NCBI GenBank assembly: GCA_947440715.1
Contig: CANETI010000022.1
Location: 1 to 12,609 of the forward strand
Length of the DNA stretch: 12,609 bases
Reading direction: 5' to 3'
Origin: Planctomycetota bacterium
GTDB taxonomy: Bacteria > Planctomycetota > UBA11346
The notes under the pieces are model-generated. The model worked only from the letters and a program-made list of their open reading frames with translations, had not been told where the DNA came from and did not search any database. This document shows, piece by piece, positions 1-8,407 of this stretch; within the stretch, counting starts at the first letter, position 1; every line of letters starts with the position of its first letter. The translations under genes were made by a program, and so were the position numbers.

Positions 1-1033
1 GATTAAAAATGGCGTACAACTGGAAATAGTCGCGCTGAGAAATGGGGTCATATTTATGGTTATGACATTGGGCGCATTCCAACGTGGTGCCTAACCAGAC
101 GGCTCCCAGCGTATTGACGCGATCCAAAACTTGCGTGACGCGAGTTTCTTCTGGATCGCTACCGGCTTCGACGTTGCAGGGCGCGCAGCGATTAAATCCA
201 GTGGCGATTCGTTGGTCGAGTGTGGCGTTTGGTAATAAATCACCGGCAAGTTGTTCGACGGTAAATTGCGTAAATGGCATGTCTGCGTTCAGTGCATTGA
301 CCACCCAATCGCGATATGGCCACACTGAACGCAAGTCATCTTTTTGAAATCCATGTGAATCAGCATAACGCGCTAAATCCAACCACGGCCGCGCCCAACG
401 CACACCAAATTGCGGTGAAGCCAACAAACGATCGACTACCCGTTCATAAGCTCCAGGAGCGTTATCGGCAAAAAATTCCTGCTGTTGTGCCAGGGTTGGC
501 GGTAATCCAGTCAGATCTAAACACGCGCGTCGGAGCAAGGTTGCTCGATCAGCGCTTGGCGCAGGAGTCAGGCCAACGTGTTTTTGATGCAGGCGCACAA
601 AATGATCAATCGGATGGACACCCATTGGTACTGGATCTGCTTGTGGTGGTTCGTAGGCCCAATGTTTAACCTGGTCTGGCCACACCGCGCCGCTGTCGAT
701 CCATCGTTTCAACAGCGCGATTTTATGGGCTGGTAAACGCTCGCCTTTTGTTGGCATGACATCGTCAGCATCCGCAGTGGTGATACGTTGAAACAAACCA
801 CTCTTCGCGCTGTCACCAGGAACAATGACCGGAATATCGGATTTACCACCTTTCATGACCTCGGCCCGCGAGGTAAAACTTAACCCGCCTTTGGGTTTTT
901 CATTTCCATGACAATCAAAACAATGTTCTGCCAGTAGCGGACGAATATCACGAGAAAAATTTATCGGCGCATCGCTTGCGGACAATTGAGCCAAAGAAAA
1001 AAATAATATAATTGAACCCAAGCGATGCATCAT
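1..1033 (-). CDS. PSCyt1/DUF1549 secreted cytochrome-like protein (partial, C-terminus beyond left edge)
   Basis: The reading frame opens at ATG 1033 and stays open to the window edge, giving 344 residues of a longer protein. Residues 1-20 look like a Sec signal peptide (hydrophobic LGSIILFFSLAQLSA, then S-D-A-P). A planctomycete-type cytochrome c domain (PSCyt1) follows, with heme motif C38-F-D-C41-H42 and a possible axial Met in D-V-M93-P. DUF1549 starts near residue 141 (PIDHFV) and includes LDLTGLPPT and, close to the break, C320-A-Q-C323-H324-N-H-K-Y-D-P. In this family a DUF1553 domain normally completes the protein, so several hundred residues are probably outside the window. A Shine-Dalgarno match (AAGGA, 1042-1046) lies 8 nt before the first of two tandem ATG codons. 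Family proteins are periplasmic and of uncertain function, often found near sulfatases or DUF1501 partners; no partner is visible here. Family assignment is firm, biochemical role unknown. Confidence 0.88.
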   Translation of the reverse strand, partial: MMHRLGSIILFFSLAQLSASDAPINFSRDIRPLLAEHCFDCHGNEKPKGGLSFTSRAEVMKGGKSDIPVIVPGDSAKSGLFQRITTADADDVMPTKGERLPAHKIALLKRWIDSGAVWPDQVKHWAYEPPQADPVPMGVHPIDHFVRLHQKHVGLTPAPSADRATLLRRACLDLTGLPPTLAQQQEFFADNAPGAYERVVDRLLASPQFGVRWARPWLDLARYADSHGFQKDDLRSVWPYRDWVVNALNADMPFTQFTVEQLAGDLLPNATLDQRIATGFNRCAPCNVEAGSDPEETRVTQVLDRVNTLGAVWLGTTLECAQCHNHKYDPISQRDYFQLYAIFN

Positions 1034-1544
1034 AGAAGAGGTCCTTTATCAATTCGATTCCGAATGAATGGGAAGTAAGTGAGCACAACAGGAGAGCCTA
1101 AGAAGGGGCTCGTAGTAGATGTCCTAATTCTAACGGATATTATATGTTATTTCAGCAAGGATGAACAAGTTGGGAATTACCCACAAAAGTCTCGAGCAGG
1201 CCCAGGTAAACCTGTTTCATGACCCAACCAACACAAAAGCTGACAGCGGCGGGTATAGTCGGAGTTATTGGTCACCAATCTAAAAATCTCCGGATGGGCA
1301 CTTTTTTATTGCGAATGGAAGTCCAATGGCTACGGATCGTTTTGTTGTTGGAAAGACATGGAAGTCGCAAAGCCAGTGGTTGTGAGAAGTAGGTGTGGAC
1401 CCGTAATTTTCCGCCAAAAAGGCAATCAGTTGAAACCGATAATGGACCCAGAACATTATTTATTTTGCAATTGTTAATTCGGAATTACTTTCCCGCGCAA
1501 TTCCTGCGGTTTTAGTTACGGGGATATGAAGGGGACCATTTTTT
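1034..1544. other. Divergent intergenic region, 511 bp, no convincing gene
   Basis: This gap separates the leftward PSCyt1 gene from the rightward oxygenase-like gene. It holds the leftward promoter candidate at 1139-1168 and two perfect odd palindromes of 13 bp: ATTGGT-C-ACCAAT at 1267-1279 and TAATTC-G-GAATTA at 1475-1487. The second lies about 58 bp before the oxygenase start and could be an operator. The only open frame, 1268-1477 from TTG, gives a Cys/Trp-rich 69-residue peptide with no recognisable motif. No tRNA-like cloverleaf or strong terminator was seen. Confidence 0.5.
1139..1168 (-). promoter_or_regulatory. Candidate sigma70-type promoter for the PSCyt1 gene
   Basis: On the minus strand a perfect -10 TATAAT (complement of 1139-1144) is preceded after 18 nt by TTGTTC (complement of 1163-1168) as a weak -35. 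Transcription would begin near 1131 and give a leader of about 98 nt before ATG 1033. The -10 is exact, but the -35 matches only 3 of 6 consensus bases, and sigma70 rules are only presumed to hold in this organism. Confidence 0.4.
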
Positions 1545-2402
1545 ATGAGTATTTTTTCTGCGGCTACGGTGCCGGCGCGGCTCAAAGATAATCCATTGGC
1601 GCAGGGGAGTTTGTGGTTGACGTGGTCACCATCCTTTCGGCGATTGATTGGGCGTTTACGTCAGGCAGGAGCCCTGCGGCAACGCGTGAGTATAACCCGT
1701 GTGCCGTCGTGTAAGCCGTATGACAAAACTTATACCATATCTTATGGGAAATTAGCGCCGGAGCTTCGTCAAGAGATTGAGCAATTTTTACCTTCCCTGA
1801 AAACGCAACCGTGTGGAAAAAAGGCCGTATTTTTTCGCCGCATGTTGTCACCAACGCTGAACAGCAATGAGATACGCGCCGTGTTCGCCTTATTGCGGGT
1901 GGCATTCATTCAGCAGGAAGGCAACCCAGCTGCGTCGTTATATTCGCCCGTATCGCCAGAAAAAAACGACCCCGGGTTTAATTTGCATGCCGATTTATAT
2001 TTGCCGACCAAGTTGTGGCTTATTTTTGATGACGTCCCTGATGATGGCAGTGGCGCATCCTTATTTTTGACGCGAAAACAATTATTACGGAGCATGCAGT
2101 CGGTGCCAGGGGTGCCGAAAAAAGCACACCAGGAAGTCGCGCAATTATTGGATCTGCCCTTAGCAAAGGACAGCTACAATAAAATGTACGATCTCATTTA
2201 TGACCGGCGCAAAACGTGGTGCCAGCGTTTGCAGGCGGCAATGTCGCGCGGCATGCAATCGGTCTGTTTGTTTCGTGGCGAAGGGTATTTAATTGATGAC
2301 CGTAATTGGCTGCACGGTCGCAGTCCGGTATCGCAAGCGGTGACTGAGCGCCGTTTTCATCGCCTAACCTTTGATATGGATCGCGATTATAGCGCACAAT
2401 AA
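1545..2402 (+). CDS. Putative Fe(II)/2-oxoglutarate-dependent dioxygenase-like protein
   Basis: The gene encodes 285 residues. I do not recognise the exact family, but the layout fits a double-stranded beta-helix Fe(II)/2OG oxygenase. H148-x-D150 occurs in F-N-L-H-A-D-L-Y, followed by a beta-rich stretch (LWLIFDDVPDDGSGASLFL, 157-175). The distal H257 sits in L-I-D-D-R-N-W-L-H-G-R, and R270 or R273 follows at the distance typical of the 2OG-binding Arg. The segment D251-D-R-N-W-L-H257-G-R resembles the C-terminal motif of TauD/clavaminate-synthase-like enzymes. The basic N-terminal half (about 1-130) has no motif I can place. There is no signal peptide or membrane segment, so a cytoplasmic enzyme is expected. 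Start: ATG 1545 has AAGGGG at 1529-1534. The gene is monocistronic and ends 19 bp before the convergent efflux operon. Substrate unknown; the motif reading is an inference without an alignment. Confidence 0.6.
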   Translation: MSIFSAATVPARLKDNPLAQGSLWLTWSPSFRRLIGRLRQAGALRQRVSITRVPSCKPYDKTYTISYGKLAPELRQEIEQFLPSLKTQPCGKKAVFFRRMLSPTLNSNEIRAVFALLRVAFIQQEGNPAASLYSPVSPEKNDPGFNLHADLYLPTKLWLIFDDVPDDGSGASLFLTRKQLLRSMQSVPGVPKKAHQEVAQLLDLPLAKDSYNKMYDLIYDRRKTWCQRLQAAMSRGMQSVCLFRGEGYLIDDRNWLHGRSPVSQAVTERRFHRLTFDMDRDYSAQ

Positions 2403-2421
2403 ATGGGCATGAATTACAGGA

Positions 2422-5400
2422 TCAATTGTCGGCCTTGTCATGCTTGTCCGAAGCCACGGTCGAACCAAAAAACACCCAATGTCCTGCACGCATGACATCT
2501 TCTAATACCAAGTAAATAATAGGGACAAATAACAGCGTAATGGTGGTGGCAAAGACGACGCCAAAGGCCAGTGAAACGGCCATGGGAATTAAAAACTGGG
2601 CTTGCACACTGGTCTCTAAAATGAGTGGGGCTAATCCGACAAAGGTGGTCAAGGTGGTAAGCATAACCGCGCGGAAACGGCTGGTGGCGGCCTCTACGAC
2701 GGCAACGCTCAGCGATTTCCCTTCTGCACGAATGGTGTTGATGGCGTCGATCAAGACCAAATTATCGTTCACCACCACGCCGGATAAGGCGATCATGCCC
2801 ATGACGCTGAGCATGCTTAAATCAATGCCAATTAATAAGTGGCCAAGGATGGCACCCACAACACCAAATGGAATGGCGGTCATAATTAATGCAGGCTGTA
2901 AGTAAGAACGAAACGTTATTGCCATGACCGCATACATCACAAATAAGGCGAAGCCAAAGCCAATTTTGAGCTCGAGGATGGACTGGTTTTGTCGTTCGAC
3001 CGATCCGGTAAAAGTGCCCTTCACCCCAGGATATCGTGTCATAAGTTCGGGCAGCAAACGGTCCGTAAATGCGGCATTAATTTTCGCGGGATCGGCTCGC
3101 GTGCGATCGACGTCCCCGGTTATTTTAATTAATCGCTCGCGGTTTAGTCGACGAATACTTGGGGAACCAAGTTGTCGTTCGACGGTGGCGACATCGTTGA
3201 AGGGGACTTCTGCGCCCTGGCTGGTGCGTACGCGCATTTGTTCTAACGTGTCGAGTCGTCGCCGGTCTTCTTCGGGATAACGCACCATCACTTTAATTTC
3301 ATCGCGGCCACGTAAAATGCGCTGCACTTCCTCGCCATAAAATGCTTGTCGCACCTGTCGTGCGAGATCCTGTTGCCGTAATCCTAAGGTTTGCGCTGCT
3401 GGTGTAATATGGAGGACAATTTCCTCTTTACCGTCAGAGAAGTTGTCTTGTGTACGATAGACGCCATCAATGGCACGTAGTTCATTTTGTAACCAAGTGG
3501 AAGCTTGACGTAATTCTTTCGCATCGGGACCAATTAACCGCAGGGCAATATCTTGCCCACGGTTACCTAAATCATTGGAAAAAGTAATGGCTTTGATGCC
3601 TGGCGGTTGACCTACGAGCTGTTCCCATTTCTTCTGAATTTCACGGATATCAACGCCGCGCTCACGTAAGTTATGGCATTGCAACATGACCTCGGCTAGC
3701 TGTCCGCTGCCACTGTCAGATCCGCCTCGTCCCATGCGTCCACTTTCTCCAGGGGTCGCGCCGACGCTGAGCAAAACATGTCCGAAAACAGGTTTTATTT
3801 TAGGATCGGTATGAGTGTCTTTATCGTAGAGCGGGCGAATGCTTTCGAGTGCAGTCACCACGCGTTCAAGCACTTGTTCCGTGGCCGAGACATGACTGCC
3901 GATTGGCATTTCAATCTTCACCGCGATGGAATCACCAGCGAATGACGGAAAGCCAGTAAAGCGCAGATGTCCACCAGCATAATAACCCGCAACGGCTAAG
4001 ATAAGACTGAAAAAAATTGAGATGGTCAAATAACGCCACGCGAGCGCGCGTTTTAGGAGCGGTAGATACAGGCGATGAATAAATCCTTGTAATCCTACAC
4101 TGACGACGTCCTGCGTCGCTGCCGTCCAATAGAGCGGCGACCAACGAGAGCGAACACCGGTATAGTGAGGATGACAGAGATGGGCGGGTAAAATTAATAG
4201 ACTTTCGACCAGGGAAAAACTAAGCGAAGCGATCACGACAATGGGAATGAGCCGCCAAAAAGAGCCTTCGACGCCAGACATAAACAACATCGGAGCAAAT
4301 GCGATCAGCGTGGTGATGACAGCCATCATGACGGGACGCGCGACTCGCAGCACACCACTAATGGCACCATCTTTGCCTGGCTTTCCGTTTTCTTGATCGG
4401 TGTGAATGGCCTCAGACACGACAATGGCATCATCAACCACGATGCCTAAGACCAAGATGAAGGCAAACATACTGATCATATTGAGACTGGCATCCATCAT
4501 CGGCATAATCCACAAAGCCCCAAGGAAGCTCATGGGAATGCCAAGGGTCACCCAGATGGCCAGACGTAAACGCAGAAATAACGCCAAGGCAATAAAAACT
4601 AAAATGAGACCATTAATCGCATTGCTGGTTAAGGTGTTCATGCGGTCTTGATACAAGACCGAAGAATCTTGCCAGATGGATAAGCCGATTCCTGATTGCA
4701 GACGTTGCGGAGCTTCCGCGACATAGTCACGAACTTGCCGTGATATCGCCATGATGTCTTGGTTCCCCACTTGTGACACCATGACTAAAATCGCCCGTTG
4801 CCCATTAAATTTAGAATAGAGATCGACGTCGGCAAATCCGTCACGAACTTTGGCGACGTCTTGCAGGCGGACAATTCCACCATTCTTATCAGTTCGTAAA
4901 ATTAACTGTCTGAATTCTTCTCCGCGATAAGCTTGGCCTTTTGAGCGAAGTAAAATTTCTCCGCCTTGACGTTTAATTGATCCGGCGGGTAAATCGAGCG
5001 AACTTTTACGCACGGCTCCTGCGACTTCGTCCAGCGTCATGCCGTAGCGGCGCAGAGTTTCTTCAGACACTTCGATGGCGATTTCATAGGCGGGTGCTGC
5101 CGCCAATGCCACCTGGGTAAGGCCATCAAGGCGCAGCAAATCGTCACGCACTTGCTCTGCGACTAGGCGCAAACCACGTTCATCTAAATTACCATAAACG
5201 GCTAGTCCTAAAATGCTGCGGGTGACTACAGGTGAGTCGACGATGGGTTTTTCTGCATCGACGGGAAAATTGCGAATGCTGTCAACGCGACCTTTCGTGT
5301 CGTTGAGTATATTACGGACATCAAATCCATCGCTGATTTCAAGTGTCACCGAGCCGTTACCTTCCGCAGCGGTCGCGGTCATTTTATCAAACCCTGGCAA

Positions 5401-5622
5401 ATCGCTGAGCGCTTCTTCGAGCGCAAGAATAATCCCTTCTTCAACTTCGACTGGCGTCGCACCAGGATAGGCGACCGAAACACGTACGACGTTGGGCGTC
5501 GCAGGGGGAATTAATTCGCGTTTAATATTCCAGGCTGACAACAAACCGGCTGCCACCACCGTCAACATTAAAAAATTGGCGGCGACGCTGTTGCCAGCGA
5601 ACCAACGAATCAGGCCGTTCAC
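2422..5622 (-). CDS. RND efflux permease, inner-membrane pump (AcrB/HAE-like)
   Basis: Proton-driven inner-membrane pump of a tripartite efflux system, 1066 residues, close to the 1030-1050 usual for AcrB homologues. TM1 lies at about 13-32, followed by a large porter loop beginning with the typical VSVAYPGATPVEVEEGI (48-64). TM4 carries the proton-relay pair D397-D398 in G-I-V-V-D-D-A-I-V-V. The second half repeats the architecture, with a second periplasmic domain and TM8-12. In TM10 the motif is V-V-N952-D953-N-L-V-L-I-D, so Asn stands where AcrB has Lys940. R982 and T989 of TM11 match AcrB R971 and T978. Such VVND variants occur in a sub-branch of RND pumps. The start is GTG 5622, which overlaps the adaptor stop in GTGA, so the two are translationally coupled. 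The gene is last in the operon. Substrates cannot be deduced; drug or amphiphile export (HAE type) is more likely than metal export. Confidence 0.95.
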   Translation of the reverse strand: MNGLIRWFAGNSVAANFLMLTVVAAGLLSAWNIKRELIPPATPNVVRVSVAYPGATPVEVEEGIILALEEALSDLPGFDKMTATAAEGNGSVTLEISDGFDVRNILNDTKGRVDSIRNFPVDAEKPIVDSPVVTRSILGLAVYGNLDERGLRLVAEQVRDDLLRLDGLTQVALAAAPAYEIAIEVSEETLRRYGMTLDEVAGAVRKSSLDLPAGSIKRQGGEILLRSKGQAYRGEEFRQLILRTDKNGGIVRLQDVAKVRDGFADVDLYSKFNGQRAILVMVSQVGNQDIMAISRQVRDYVAEAPQRLQSGIGLSIWQDSSVLYQDRMNTLTSNAINGLILVFIALALFLRLRLAIWVTLGIPMSFLGALWIMPMMDASLNMISMFAFILVLGIVVDDAIVVSEAIHTDQENGKPGKDGAISGVLRVARPVMMAVITTLIAFAPMLFMSGVEGSFWRLIPIVVIASLSFSLVESLLILPAHLCHPHYTGVRSRWSPLYWTAATQDVVSVGLQGFIHRLYLPLLKRALAWRYLTISIFFSLILAVAGYYAGGHLRFTGFPSFAGDSIAVKIEMPIGSHVSATEQVLERVVTALESIRPLYDKDTHTDPKIKPVFGHVLLSVGATPGESGRMGRGGSDSGSGQLAEVMLQCHNLRERGVDIREIQKKWEQLVGQPPGIKAITFSNDLGNRGQDIALRLIGPDAKELRQASTWLQNELRAIDGVYRTQDNFSDGKEEIVLHITPAAQTLGLRQQDLARQVRQAFYGEEVQRILRGRDEIKVMVRYPEEDRRRLDTLEQMRVRTSQGAEVPFNDVATVERQLGSPSIRRLNRERLIKITGDVDRTRADPAKINAAFTDRLLPELMTRYPGVKGTFTGSVERQNQSILELKIGFGFALFVMYAVMAITFRSYLQPALIMTAIPFGVVGAILGHLLIGIDLSMLSVMGMIALSGVVVNDNLVLIDAINTIRAEGKSLSVAVVEAATSRFRAVMLTTLTTFVGLAPLILETSVQAQFLIPMAVSLAFGVVFATTITLLFVPIIYLVLEDVMRAGHWVFFGSTVASDKHDKADN

Positions 5623-6818
5623 GGCGTTTTTCCCTTAGATTCTAAGATTGGTTTAACTAGGTCACGTTTCACGTTCATGCCATCACGGATACCTGAAACG
5701 CGACTACTAATAACCAAATCGCCTTGCTGTAAATCACCGCGCAACAGCACCGTGGTTTCATCCCGTTCAATTACCGTGGTTTTGCGTAACTGAACGACAC
5801 CGTTATGGCTATCGGAGGCGCCATCGGAAGCCCGGAAAATAAAAATGGTATCATCAGCCTGCAGGACCGTGAGCGGCAACTCCACCGCATGTTCAACTTC
5901 AATGCCAGTAATGTAAGCGCTGACAAATAGACCAGTCATTAAAGCATGAACACTGCCATCATCTGGTTGTTCGATGCGTGCGATAACTTGCAGCATGCGG
6001 GTTTGCGCATTAAGTCCGGCCTCAGTGCGAACGACTCGTCCAGGCCAAGTTACAACGGTATCGCTCATGGTGGCGGAAAACGTGACGGAGGGTCCGTTGG
6101 CGAGCACTTCACCACGTAGCGGTAGTGATAAATAACGTAATTGGTCTAAGGTGACAGGCATCACCACTTCGTAGACATCGGCAGCTTGTAGGCTCAATAA
6201 TTCGCTGCCAGGTGATACTCGACTGCCGAGATCAATGGCTTTGCGCTCGATGCGCGCTTTATACGGCGCGCGTACCACGGTGCGGGTAATATCGTTCTTG
6301 GCTTTCATTAAGGCCGCTTCAGCCGCAGCGATGCGCGCTTTAACCGCATTTAATTGCGGCTTTCGCAATACTAAATCACTTGGTTCACCAGTGCCAATCG
6401 CCGACCATTCACGTGCGGCGCGGCTTGCCTCGGACTGTTCCTCGGCCAATTCTTTTTGTCGTATAGCTAATTGCGCTTCCGCTTCTGCTGCTGCCGCTAA
6501 ATAATCAGTGTCATCAATGCGCAAAAGTTCATCGCCTGCATTGACTAAAACGCCGGTGGCCAAATCAGGGCGCACCCACAGCACGCGGCCGCCAACTTCG
6601 GCACCGAGTGCGCTGGTGGCACGCGCCTGAACCAAACCTTGAGTGCTGATGTTGACGCGGCGAGTTTGTGGTTGAGCAGCAATAACCGTTACCGTTGCTG
6701 GGGTAATAATGACCGGTTTGCGTATGGGTTCACGTTTTGTCAGGAGAAAAAAAGCAAATAATGCACCCCCAATAACTAACACGAACACCGGCAAAATAAT
6801 TTTCCACAGGAGCCTCAT
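5619..6818 (-). CDS. RND periplasmic adaptor (membrane fusion protein, HlyD/AcrA family)
   Basis: This 399-residue adaptor bridges the RND permease and the outer-membrane channel in the periplasm. A hydrophobic anchor at about 5-26 lacks a lipobox, so it is probably held by an uncleaved transmembrane helix rather than a lipid. The first half of the lipoyl domain is at 66-103 (V-G-G-R-V ... G-V-L-V-N-A-G-D-E-L). An Ala/Glu/Lys-rich alpha-hairpin spans about 104-179. The second lipoyl half is at 180-212 (V-V-R-A-P-Y ... G-S-R-V-S-P-G-S-E-L). The beta-barrel and membrane-proximal domains follow. Order and length are normal for the family. The ATG overlaps the upstream stop in ATGA and the stop overlaps the permease GTG in GTGA, so this is the middle gene of a coupled operon. 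No truncation or odd residue seen. Confidence 0.94.
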   Translation of the reverse strand: MRLLWKIILPVFVLVIGGALFAFFLLTKREPIRKPVIITPATVTVIAAQPQTRRVNISTQGLVQARATSALGAEVGGRVLWVRPDLATGVLVNAGDELLRIDDTDYLAAAAEAEAQLAIRQKELAEEQSEASRAAREWSAIGTGEPSDLVLRKPQLNAVKARIAAAEAALMKAKNDITRTVVRAPYKARIERKAIDLGSRVSPGSELLSLQAADVYEVVMPVTLDQLRYLSLPLRGEVLANGPSVTFSATMSDTVVTWPGRVVRTEAGLNAQTRMLQVIARIEQPDDGSVHALMTGLFVSAYITGIEVEHAVELPLTVLQADDTIFIFRASDGASDSHNGVVQLRKTTVIERDETTVLLRGDLQQGDLVISSRVSGIRDGMNVKRDLVKPILESKGKTP

Positions 6819-8296
6819 GGCTTATCTCCAGCTTTCGGTGTTATCATCGGCGAAGTGGTTGGTGAGTTGGTGGCGCGGTTCATCACATCCGCTTCATCGG
6901 CGAGTGATGCTCCACCTAAAGCCAATAATAAATCAATACGAATCAGCAATTGATCAAGGCGAAGCGCCAGTAGGGTAATTCGTTGGTTAAGAGCGGTGCG
7001 TTGTTCGCGTAACAACGTCAGCCCATCGCTCAGTCCATCGCGATAACGTTCGCGTAAATTAATAACGACCGCATCGCTTTCTTCGGCTGCGCGCTGGCCA
7101 TGAAGTACTTGATCTTGAATAATTTCGCCGTTGGCCAAGGCCGTTTCCACTTCTTTTAAAGCATTAATGGCGGAGCTAGCCCAATTCGCAGCGGCTTCAC
7201 GAACCCGCGCATGACGCTCATCAACCACCGCGTTGCGTCGGCCAGCGTCAAATAATGGCTGAGTTAAATTCCCTAACAGATTCCATACGATATATTCGGG
7301 ATCAAAAACATCGCGTAATTCATTGGAGCGCGTTCCGCCACTCGCAGTTAAACTAAAGCGCGGCAATAAATCGGCATTAGCCCCAGCAAGACGTTCATCA
7401 CTGGCCAATAAACGTTGATGCGCAGATTGTAAATCAGGCCGTAACATCAACGCCGTTGCCGGCACACCAGCTGGTGGCGCGGGTGGAGGAACGGCTAAAT
7501 CGGAGGGGCCTTTTATGCCACCCGCCGGGTATTTCCCAAGTAACGCTTCGAGGGCCCGTGCAGCAGATTTAACCGCACGTTGGCGTTCAGCGACATCAAT
7601 TTTGGCGCGTTCCAAATCAGCACGTGCGGCCCGTACATCAACGGCGGGTGTGCGACCATCAACGTAGCGTTCGCTGAGCAAGCGTTCCGTAATCGTTGCC
7701 ACCGCATGGAAATCTTCAATAAGTGCCAGTCGTAATTGTTCATAACCAAGACGATACCACGCACGAGCCACTTGTGCCGCTAAGGAGCGATAAGCCGCGA
7801 TGGTATCATGACGCGCCGCTGTGGCATCAGCGACATCAGCACGAGCCAAAGAAGACAATCGACCCCACACATCAATTTCCCAACCAACACTTAAACCAAG
7901 ATTAAAATCATTGCGGTATATTGGAGTAACGTTGCTGGAAGTGGCGACATTTGTGCGTGAACGTCCTACACCAGCATCTAAATTTACCGCCGGCAAACGC
8001 AATGCACCTGATTGTTGAGCGCGAGCAACGGCTTGTTCATAACGCGCAGCCGATGCCACCACATCTGGATTTGCAGACCAAGCGGTACGAACTAATTGTT
8101 CTAAATCTGGATCATTAAGCCCTGATAACCAATACGGTAACGATTCGCCCTGAGCCGTTTTGCCATGCCACGCCACCGGTAATTCCGCCGTTGTTCGCGG
8201 CGTGGTCGGGGTTACTCGATGTCCACATCCGCTGACCACGAGTGCGGCACTCACAGCGAAAGTCATTAGCGAAAGTGAGGAAATGAATAAACGCAT
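6815..8296 (-). CDS. Outer-membrane efflux lipoprotein (TolC/OprM/NodT family)
   Basis: Outer-membrane channel of the efflux pump and first gene of the operon. From ATG 8296 the product has 493 residues and begins with a lipoprotein signal peptide: MRLF, a hydrophobic core, then lipobox V21-S-G-C24. Mature features fit NodT/OprM: YWLSGLNDPDLEQL near the N-terminus, N-P-D-V-x-x-A-x-A-x-Y-E-Q-A in the first helical repeat, A-L-E-A-L-L-G-K at the end of the first half, R-P-D-L-Q-S-A-H-Q-R-L in the middle, and V-E-x-A-L-A-N-G in the second half. A longer frame starts at GTG 8362 with AGGA 7 nt upstream. I prefer ATG 8296 because it places the signal peptide at the N-terminus, although no good Shine-Dalgarno precedes it. 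The stop overlaps the adaptor start (ATGA). Channel-adaptor-pump order is less common than channel-last. No regulator gene is adjacent. Confidence 0.93.
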   Translation of the reverse strand: MRLFISSLSLMTFAVSAALVVSGCGHRVTPTTPRTTAELPVAWHGKTAQGESLPYWLSGLNDPDLEQLVRTAWSANPDVVASAARYEQAVARAQQSGALRLPAVNLDAGVGRSRTNVATSSNVTPIYRNDFNLGLSVGWEIDVWGRLSSLARADVADATAARHDTIAAYRSLAAQVARAWYRLGYEQLRLALIEDFHAVATITERLLSERYVDGRTPAVDVRAARADLERAKIDVAERQRAVKSAARALEALLGKYPAGGIKGPSDLAVPPPAPPAGVPATALMLRPDLQSAHQRLLASDERLAGANADLLPRFSLTASGGTRSNELRDVFDPEYIVWNLLGNLTQPLFDAGRRNAVVDERHARVREAAANWASSAINALKEVETALANGEIIQDQVLHGQRAAEESDAVVINLRERYRDGLSDGLTLLREQRTALNQRITLLALRLDQLLIRIDLLLALGGASLADEADVMNRATNSPTTSPMITPKAGDKP

Positions 8297-8379
8297 GGCA
8301 GTCGTAGGGGAACAGGCTGAGATTGGGCTGATTAAGGCAAGAGCAGAAGCCGTTAACTCCACAGCAATGTCCTGTCACC

Positions 8380-8407
8380 GCGCTGTATTCATGCATGAAT
8401 ACAGCGC
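8380..8407. repeat. Perfect 28-bp palindrome upstream of the efflux operon
   Basis: Positions 8380-8393 (GCGCTGTATTCATG) are the exact reverse complement of 8394-8407, with no spacer. It lies 83 bp before the preferred channel start (8296) and 17 bp before the alternative GTG (8362). A perfect two-fold site in this position could be the operator of a dimeric repressor of the efflux operon. It could also simply be part of the adjacent repeat cluster, since its last bases merge with the first unit of the tandem array. Confidence 0.85.

Noticed and set aside
84..669. Two plus-strand frames (84-347 and 316-669)
   Set aside because: They lie antisense to the well-supported PSCyt1/DUF1549 coding sequence and show no domain or ribosome-binding site.
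1268..1477. 69-codon plus-strand frame in the left intergenic region
   Set aside because: It starts with TTG inside a palindrome, has no Shine-Dalgarno and no recognisable motif, and its composition looks like translated noncoding DNA.
2403..2421. Bidirectional terminator between the convergent oxygenase-like gene and efflux operon
   Set aside because: The 19-bp gap holds only a weak GCATGA/TCATGC pairing reaching into the permease gene, with a long loop and no T-run.
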